This document shows, in pieces, positions 57,104 to 64,000 of a stretch of DNA of 64,000 nt; the stretch's first letter is position 1; each line of letters starts with the position of its first letter. The DNA comes from Thinopyrum elongatum. Taxonomy: Eukaryota; Streptophyta; Magnoliopsida; Poales; Poaceae. The position numbers and the translations under genes were made by a program. The DNA is taken from positions 1 through 64,000 of the forward strand of contig JAAAXO010000157.1 in NCBI GenBank assembly GCA_011799875.1. The letters run 5' to 3'. Under the pieces are notes generated by a model. That model was given only the letters and a program-made list of their open reading frames with translations. It did no database searches and was not told where the DNA came from.

Positions 57104-59540
57104 GGAACTTCATGCATTTCAAGACAATTACAATAAACACAAGTTATAATGATAATCTGCCCAAAACAGTATGATGCCTACTTGGGGGGCAACAAAACTT
57201 GATGCTACAGGAACAAGATGGGCACAAACTTGATATGCACTTAAACTAGAGTTAACATACTCCAGTTCATCTTTAATGTTCATGTTCGTAAGCATCACGA
57301 TTAATTTAATATGATCCATGCAAAATGCAATGTTCTGTTACAGATCATGACTTATGAAAACAGGGCATATGCATGAGCAGAGTTAACATGATGGCATATT
57401 GGAGACATGATACAGATATGCTACAGTACAAGATCATGGAACAAAAGGCATATCATGCTAGTTCATATCATGGAGTTCAATTCATACAACATGGCATAAT
57501 CATAGGAGCAACAGGTTCATGGTAATCATCAAAACAGTATGCAACCGTGAACTAGGTTGATTCTCAGACTTGGTGAAAATCTGGGAATGGAAATAGTAAC
57601 ATCATGATGCTGATTTGGGATGCACATAACAGCAAGCAGATCAATTTTCCTATTTATCAAAATGACATCAGCATACCTTAGACATGGCAATCTCCAACTT
57701 ACTCCATTGGCACAAATTCCTATGATGCATGGATTAATTAATATGATTTTTACGAAATGCAACATGCTGTTAACAGGTTGACAGTTTTAAACATGATGGC
57801 TTCTTGAAAGTAACAAAGAGACATGCCACATCAAGTTTACATGGCAACCAAGGGCCTGGCATCAATGTACACATCACATAGAGAAAAACTCATCAGGAAC
57901 CATATGCATATGACTTACGGTTTGATGCAATCACCAAGCAAAGTTGACAAGTTTTAACAGTTTTCTGCAGCTAACATCAGGATGCACTTCTGCAACAAAG
58001 ATTACAACAAGTAGATGAACCCTAAAATTAATGTAAATGACACGATCATGTAGAGAACGAAGAGTATATCAAATTACATATAAAAATCATCTCGATCAGA
58101 CAAACATGCACAAAGTGACATCCCTCTCAATATGCATATATGATCAAATTCTGACACAAAAAGACTTAGTGAAAATTCACAGTCAGATAAATAGTGGGTG
58201 ATGGATAGCTATACTACACAGGGGGCGAGAGATAGCTGGGGCTCACCATTGGCCTAGCCCTATCGGTGAAGAGGAGGTCGGGCAGGCGGTTCAGCAGACC
58301 GACCCATTTCAGTGGTTCGCGCGGTCCGGGCGGTCGGGTGGCTCGAGGTGGACCAGGCCGGTTCGCCTGAACCGACCTGTTCCCTTCGGTTTTCGGGGTG
58401 GCACCAGGACTTGCGGCGGTGCGGGACTCCGGCAAGGCTATGACGCGGTAGAGGCTGACAGGCCATCGGGGACACGCAGATCAGGTGGCGCCAGATGCTG
58501 GGGAGGCCGGATCCGGCGGCTGCCGATGCCGATGCTGCGAGATCTGGCCGGGGCGAGGCCATGGAGGTCCGGCGACGGAGCTTCGGTGAAGCTGGCGAGG
58601 CAGCTCAGGTGGCGAGGCAGGGTGCCTCTGGCAGGTGGGGGTGGGACATGCGAGCAGGAGGCGCGGGCGACGGTGCCGACCTAGTCCGATGGCGCGAAGG
58701 TGGCGCGGTCGGGGAGGCTCGGGCGTAGGCGGTACGATGGAGCGAGGGCAGCGTGGATAGGTAGGCGCACTTGGGTGGCTTGGGCGCTCGGGCTCGGTGT
58801 TGCGGCCAGATCTGGGCCCGAGAGGGCCTCAGATGGGCTTGGTGGGCCCGGGGCAGTGTTGGGCGACGTGGCAACGCATGAGAGGTGGGAGCGGTGGCTG
58901 GTGGCGGCGCGGCTGCCTAGGGGTAAGCCAAGTGGCGGTGGTGGGGTGGCCTACGTCGGATTTCGAGGAGAGGGCCAGGGGGTTTAAATAGGTAGGGGTA
59001 GGGTTTAGGGTTTTGGGGATGTTTCAAGCTGTTCGATCTCGACCGGACGACTCTGGCGAGAGGGGATAGTGGGCTAGTTTAGTGGGCTGTGTAGATAGCA
59101 ATGGGCTGAGAAGACAGGGAAGTTAGCAGCCCGCCACATGTTTCGGAATACCAAAATGTCCTACGCTTTATCCGGCTATAGTGCCACTATAATTAACGGT
59201 TGGGCTATCAAACGACCTCCGAATGCGACAAAATTTGGCAGCCGGTCTAGCTACAAAATAACAAGACCGCACACCAACTTTGACCCCATTTCGAGAACAT
59301 TTTTATCCCACTTACAAAATAATATTTGGGAGGTGCCGCGGGCGCGTGCGAGTGTGGTTGGTTTCGGAACAGTCAATGGGGAGAACTGGCAACTACGAAC
59401 GGATGCATGTTTTGAAAAGAATGATGACAATGAGTGTCGATGCAATGGGAATGATGTGATGATGAATGCAACAAATAAATGAAACACACAGCAACAAAAA
59501 AAATGGAAGGTAACTAGAGCATCGGTCTCGGGGTGTCACA
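57104..59540 (-). repeat. Older repeat sequence, right part, ending in an LTR terminus TGTGACACCCCGAGACC
   Basis: On the minus strand it starts TGTGACACCCCGAGACCGATGC at 59540, a typical LTR start of large Triticeae Gypsy families. The GC-rich stretch 58230-58980 gives overlapping frames on both strands with no recognisable domain. I see no gene. The family is not named. Confidence 0.5.
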
Positions 59541-59616
59541 ATGGTGTTGTCCAATTGGCACTGAAGATGTTCCGTGTAGGTGGATGGCCAAAACTCTCGT
59601 CGCATAGCTTTCTTCA
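59541..59616. other. Short unassigned spacer between two LTRs
   Basis: These 76 bp hold no recognisable feature. They lie between the older LTR end and the Tat/Retand LTR. Confidence 0.4.
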
Positions 59617-60489
59617 CGTCGGTGCAACAAACATGAGTGTTTGCCGCCCTGACTTATGCACAGGCGGGGTGCGACTCTTACATCAAGTGCCAAGTCTCAT
59701 ATACAACTAAACTAGAGAAGCCGCTCTTCGTGAGATCAAGGAGAGTATTAAGAAGACCAAGCATTGGAACAAGCTACAAATATCACAATGGAAGAAACCA
59801 ACTCCGGCAGGAACGAGCCGGCAAGTCAAGGCCTGGCAAGCTCCTCGAAGCACAAGTTTCCGCCAAACACCAGCGCTTTGCCTCTCTGACCAGCTAGTCG
59901 GAGGTTAGTAAGGTGTCGAGCCCGCAAGTGTTTAAGTGGACGTAACCCGCGCGTGCCAGCTTGCTGGGGGGCAAATCCCCTTTATTGACACCCGTCCTGA
60001 TGGCATGTCACGGTAATAGGAGGTCGCTGGATAAGCGGCGTGGCAGCCTTGCCGGGATTCAACCTGCACATGACACCTAGCAGCGCATTTAATGCGTTTT
60101 GTCTTAACTGGCAGAGTTAGGTATGATAGCTCTTTATCAGTCTAATCACCCCTGTAATGACCTTTTTGCCACTGTGGTGACCCCTTGAGCTATAAAAGGA
60201 GGGCCAGGGCAAGAGGAGTAGGGGTTTGAATCTTTGCAACCCTCACGCATAGGTATTCATGTAGCTGCTCTCTCCTCATCACTTGCCGAGGAGAGTGCTC
60301 CGTGTATTTGTGCTCAACACCACCCAATACACCAAAAAGGCAGGAGTAGGGTTTTACGCCCCCGGGCGGCCCGAACATGGGTAAAATCAGGTGCTCCTCG
60401 TTGTATTTGCTCCTTGCGTCGATCGTCACCCCTTGCCAAACCAGCAAAAGGGCTGCACGGCCCCATAGATCGCCGGCTCCATGCCGACA
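59617..60489 (+). repeat. Second Tat/Retand-clade LTR
   Basis: It begins CGTCGGTGCAACAAAC (the first base of the usual TG is changed) and ends CCATGCCGACA, followed by TCTTTGGCACGCCAGGCAGG. A TATA box lies at 60191-60197. It shares landmarks with 34770-35684 but is clearly diverged. Confidence 0.75.
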
Positions 60490-60585
60490 TCTTTGGCACG
60501 CCAGGCAGGGGGCTCTGCATTGGCGTAAATCAAAGCAGCGAGCAGCGCATCTACTAGGTGAAGTTTTGCGTCGTCTTCATCATCC

Positions 60586-62013
60586 ATGGCGCCCAAGAAG
60601 ATGGGCTCCGTGGCGACGAAACCATCCTCGTCCAGGCTACCACCACATTCGCCTGCGGACAGCACAGGCGGCGCCACTCCGGTGGGTGGTGCGGAAGCCA
60701 GAGGGGGCGCGGCTAGCATAGGAGGTGCCGTCGCCGTGCCCGCCATGGCGGGAGCGAGCGATAGGAATGCCGGAGCTGGTTAGCTCCTATGACGTGATGT
60801 CGAGCGGTGCTGTTGTGCCTCCACAACAGCGTCCGCATGGCAAGTTGCCGGTTGATCAAGCTCAAGATCCCCATGCGCCACTCCCACTACGCCAACCCAC
60901 TGCCGCCCTCATGATTCAGCAACGAGACGGCAGTGCTGCTCCTGCTGGCTCCGCCAGGAGTCGAGCGACGTCGCATTCGTTGCGCTCTAACATGCCCCAA
61001 ACGGCGATGAAGGCAATGGCGCGGGCGCATATGCTGCTGGATTTTCCTCCAGTGGCTGACAAGATGGACGAGTGGAGGGATACCATTCGGAGTTTGATCG
61101 AATTTGCCGATGTGAACATGTCCCAGTTGGCGGAGCCCTCGCGGCACCCTCCAACTGTGCCTGCGGCTCAAGCTGAGGGCCGTGGGGCAGGTGGTGCACC
61201 CACTGTGCAATCCCCTCTTCGACAACAATCTCAGCGGCAACACCGACCCTGGCAGCAAAACCACCAAGACGCGCAGCCCGACGATGCATCCATGGCTTCC
61301 TCAGATCCGCAGACACGGCAGGATCAGAGGCAAGTATTGCTAGAAAGGCGAGAGGAGGACGCTCACACCACTATCCAGCGGCGCCGGAAGGCACACCGTC
61401 AATCAGACGAGCGCAACGGTCCAGTCGTTGATGAGCCAGCGTCTGTTTTTGGCGGGTACCTACCCTATGAGGTTGGGTGCCCCGCTTTCACACGTGAGCT
61501 GCGGCAAGTCCGTTGGCCATCCATCTGCGCATTCAAGCCCGAGGTACCAGAAAGTACGACATCAGTCAAAACCCGGCAGAGTTCTTAGGCGTCTACACCA
61601 TTGTTGTACAGGATGCCGGAGGAAGAGATGAAAAGGGGCTAGCCAATTACTTCCCATTAGTGCTCAAGCCCAATGTGAGGTCCTGGTTGATGAACCTGCC
61701 AGAAAACTCAATTTCTTCGTGGTCCGATCTTTGCAATGAGTTTGTTGGTGCATTCACCGCGGGACAGAAAGGTCTAGGGGTGCCCAGCGACTTGCAAGCG
61801 ATCCCACAAAAGGAAGGAGAGGATTTGCGCAGATACATTCAAAGGTTCAGTCGTGTGCACCGCAGTATATCGGATATCCACCCTGCAGTTGTGATTGGTG
61901 CATTCCACACAAATGTGCGTAATCGCAAGATGAGGGAGAAGATGCATATTCGGTTGCCAAAGACTGTCAACGAGCTCTACATATTCGGTTGCCAAAATGT
62001 GCGTAATCGCAAG
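60586..62013 (+). pseudogene. gag: Tat/Retand gag, frameshifted and truncated
   Basis: The start is ATG in TCCATGGCGCCCAAG (MAPKKMGSV). Three frames in sequence cover the gene. The last one (from about 61550) carries the typical Gag core: NPAEFLGVYTIVVQDAGG, LANYFPLVLKPNVRSWLMNL, SWSDLCNEFVGAF and LRRYIQRFSRVHRS. At least two frameshifts break it. The end is a rearranged junction: authentic sequence stops near 61979, followed by short copied pieces and then Cereba-like LTR. The element was cut here; no pol follows. Confidence 0.75.
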
Positions 62014-62066
62014 TAGGGGTGAATTTCGTGGCCCCTTGTAGGAGGGGTCCGAAACCAACCCTAACT
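61945..62066. other. Complex junction with templated filler and an inverted LTR scrap
   Basis: CATATTCGGTTGCCAAA occurs at 61945-61961 and again at 61980-61996. AAATGTGCGTAATCGCAAG occurs at 61911-61929 and again at 61995-62013. After these, about 45 bp (62022-62066) match the Cereba-like LTR in inverted orientation (TTTCGTGGCCCCTTG, GGGGTCCGAAACC) before direct LTR starts at TCCTCCATATATAC. Confidence 0.75.
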
Positions 62067-62463
62067 CCTCCATATATACAGCCCTTAGGGCGTCGTTTAG
62101 ACTTTGGGTTTTGTTTAGATTAAAAGTTCGCCATAGCTGCAACTTTGCGTACTTCGTTTGTGTTCAACGACCAGACCAAGACGTCACAGAACCCCACCTT
62201 GATCAATAAAGCTTTCATCTTATATTCGCAATATCCAGATTGCAAATCTTAGTTTCTTGCTTGTTCTTCGTTTGCTTGCAGGAAATAGACCCTCGTGGTC
62301 AAGTTGATCGTGCTCCGGCGTGGTCAATAACCTCTCGGAGTTGGTTTAGCGATTGCTAAGGCGCGACATCCTCGCACGTTCGTAGTCGGATCCTCAAAGT
62401 CTACTCCACCAAAAAACGATAGCCACCATCTCATCGAAAGACGGGACACCTTTGCCTCTATCA
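62067..62463 (+). repeat. Truncated 5' LTR (TATA region to U5 end)
   Basis: It begins CCTCCATATATACAGCCC and ends GCCTCTATCA, keeping TATA, AATAAA and U5. U3 upstream of the TATA box is missing. Confidence 0.88.
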
Positions 62464-62465
62464 AG

Positions 62466-62475
62466 TGGTATCAGA
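62466..62475 (+). other. Primer binding site, initiator-Met tRNA
   Basis: TGGTATCAGA lies two bases after the LTR end. Confidence 0.85.
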
Positions 62476-62786
62476 TTTCCAGGTTGCTCGGTGAGATTTT
62501 ACAGTTTTTCGTAGTTTAGATCGAGTCTGTTCTTCATACCTACAGTCCTGGAAAAAGCCAAAAAAAAATTAGGGTAGTTCATCATATCCAAACCAATCTG
62601 AGCCATTGCATAATCTTTTCTGTATTTGCTTTGTTGAATTTGCGATTGCATCGTCGTGTCAAGCTGCTGGTCTTAGCGTCTTGTCTTTTAGAGTTTCGAG
62701 TTCTGGTCATAAGTTGTCACGCCGCCGCCGCACCATCATCATCGCCCCTGCCATCTACCACCACCGCTTATCCGCCACCGCTTTGA

Positions 62787-62882
62787 ATCCATATACCATC
62801 ACCGATCTGTATCCATATACCACCACCGATCCGTATCCATATACCACCACCGATCCGTATCCATATACCACCACCGCTACCA
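62787..62882 (+). repeat. 24-bp minisatellite in the Cereba-like leader
   Basis: Four phased units (62787, 62811, 62835, 62859) begin ATCCATATACCAYCACCG. The third is identical to the second and the first and fourth diverge slightly. Other leaders have three 24-bp units or 19-bp units at the same place. Confidence 0.9.
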
Positions 62883-63708
62883 TATACCACCACCAATCCG
62901 AGTTCTTTTCATATTAGGTTTGTTTTCGAGATCCATCTAGTTTTCGATTTGTGTTTCCTTGCCTGAGTAGGTTTTGGAAAAAAAAAGTCTGGAGACCCCC
63001 GGGCAGTTTTTAGGCCAAAATTTCGGCAGTCAAAAATATTTTTTCCCTATCCTATTTTTAGGTCCCAGGGAGCGTTTTGAGACACTCGCCATCATAGTGA
63101 TTTTTTATCGCACTTTTTGGTCGTCGCTGCCATGATTTCCGAAAAAAAAAGTCAATTTTTTTTCGTGCCTATCCTGTTATTTTGACTGGGGAAGAGTTTT
63201 GAGACACTCGCCATTATAGTGATTTTCGGAAAAAAAAAAGAGGAGCGCAAAAAAAAAACAAAAAAAGAGCGCAAAAAAAAAGAGAGCGAATTTTTTTTTC
63301 TTCGGAGTGTACTTTTCCCTTGTTTCCGTGGAGCGCCATGATTTTGTTAGTGTTCTAGGCTCGCGTCTCTAGCACAGTCTAGCCTAGGACCAGCACAGTA
63401 CCGTCGTTGAGCGTTTATTAAACTTTGCATCTCTGAATTGATTATTGCTGACCCTTTTTGCTACCATATATTAAGCCTTCCCAGCTCCACATACATCTAC
63501 ATCGTGCGTTTGACACCACCTGGTAATCACTCTATCCAAGCTTTTGAGAGTTTTGATTACAACGGTTGCCGATCACCACCTGCTGCTTGGTAAGAACTGG
63601 TAAGACTTTGAGATTCGCTTGACAGATTTGTGAGACACCACCACCACCACCACCACTTCCTAGTAGTCTGTAGGATCATATTCTTGTGTGTTTCTATTGC
63701 TGCTAACC

Positions 63709-64000
63709 ATGGCAGGATCACAAGCCGACGAGACTGACTGGGAGAACATGATGAACAAAGAGTTACATGATAAGTTTCAGCAAATGATGAGTGGACAGGT
63801 GGAAGATGTGCTAAACAGATTTGAAGAGGCCATGGAGAAGATAGATAGCATTGAGAAGGCATTCGAAACAAAGCTCGATAACAAGTTTAATGAATTGCTC
63901 GTGCGTCTTCCACAACCACCGCCTGCTGCACCTGTTGCACCTCTACAGCAACAACAACAACAACATCGCCTTCCTAATCAAGTGGGACGAGCACTGCGCG
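63709..64000 (+). CDS. gag: N-terminus of the Cereba-like Gag (cut by the window edge)
   Basis: ATG in TAACCATGGCAGG starts an open frame of 97 codons reaching the window end. It matches the first residues of the intact polyprotein at 52696 ([37 protein letters not shown]). This part is a predicted coiled coil followed by a Pro/Gln-rich linker. A CAA/CAG run gives a slightly longer glutamine tract than in the sister copies. Nothing upstream in the leader competes as a start. Confidence 0.88.
   Translation, partial: MAGSQADETDWENMMNKELHDKFQQMMSGQVEDVLNRFEEAMEKIDSIEKAFETKLDNKFNELLVRLPQPPPAAPVAPLQQQQQQHRLPNQVGRALR

Larger units (their letters stand above)
62067..64000 (+). mobile_element. 5' part of a Cereba-like element running off the window
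   Basis: A truncated LTR (62067-62463) is followed by the primer site, a complete leader and the gag start. The LTR lacks everything 5' of the TATA region, apart from the inverted scrap. Confidence 0.9.

Noticed and set aside
58214..58991. Several GC-rich overlapping frames that could look like a gene
   Set aside because: Frames overlap on both strands, have Ala/Arg/Gly-biased composition without domains, and sit inside repeat DNA upstream of an LTR terminus.

Overview
This is plant DNA, almost certainly from a Triticeae grass (wheat, barley or a relative), and it looks like centromeric or pericentromeric heterochromatin. I see no cellular gene. Essentially all 64 kb is LTR retrotransposon sequence, nested several layers deep. 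The dominant families are a Ty3/Gypsy element of the CRM (chromovirus) clade and a non-autonomous partner. From memory of Triticeae repeats I take these as Cereba/CRW-like and Quinta-like. The Cereba-like LTR is about 922 bp, starts TGATGAGGACATCAATACC, ends CGCCTCTATCA, is followed by an initiator-Met tRNA primer site, and encodes the last ~100 residues of the polyprotein. The Quinta-like LTR is about 982 bp, starts TGATGAGGACATGACTACC, has the same 3' end, and flanks a gag-only internal region. Family names rest on recall; clade and structure rest on the sequence.

Layout. 1-7509: Cereba-like copy with dense single-base indels and a scrambled duplicate of its RNase H segment. 7510-10013: minus-strand 2.5-kb LTR of an unclassified Gypsy family rich in CCGGATGTCCGG motifs. 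10014-11935: repeat fragments and a lone Cereba-like LTR. 11936-33835: one Cereba-like element bounded by a perfect GCAGC duplication, interrupted by two Quinta-like elements (13537-20411, duplication GAGCC, in the leader; 23108-30480, duplication CTTAG, at the start of reverse transcriptase). Without the insertions it is about 7.6 kb. Both Quinta copies carry further internal rearrangement. 33841-34769 resumes the interrupted host LTR. 34770-38234: Tat/Retand-type LTR and gag, hit by a palindromic Cereba-like insertion (36549-38135, duplication GCGGC). 38235-42960: minus-strand non-autonomous Gypsy element with gag and a 2.9-kb LTR. 42961-45112 and 57104-59540: an older repeat split by a 12-kb Cereba-like cluster (45113-57103). 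That cluster holds the only uninterrupted gag-pol frame in the window (47573-52696, minus). 59617-62013: second Tat/Retand LTR and gag. 62067-64000: 5' end of another Cereba-like element running off the window.

How the parts work together. Cereba-like elements encode Gag, protease, reverse transcriptase, RNase H and integrase with a C-terminal tail translated from the 3' LTR. Quinta-like elements encode only a Gag-like protein but share the terminal LTR sequences, primer site and polypurine tract, so they were presumably mobilised by Cereba-like enzymes. The most informative observations are recombination products between them: an LTR with a Quinta promoter half and a Cereba transcribed half switching at the predicted transcription start, a palindromic insertion with two U3 ends and a perfect target duplication, a lost 5' LTR inside a nested pair, and a junction with templated filler DNA.
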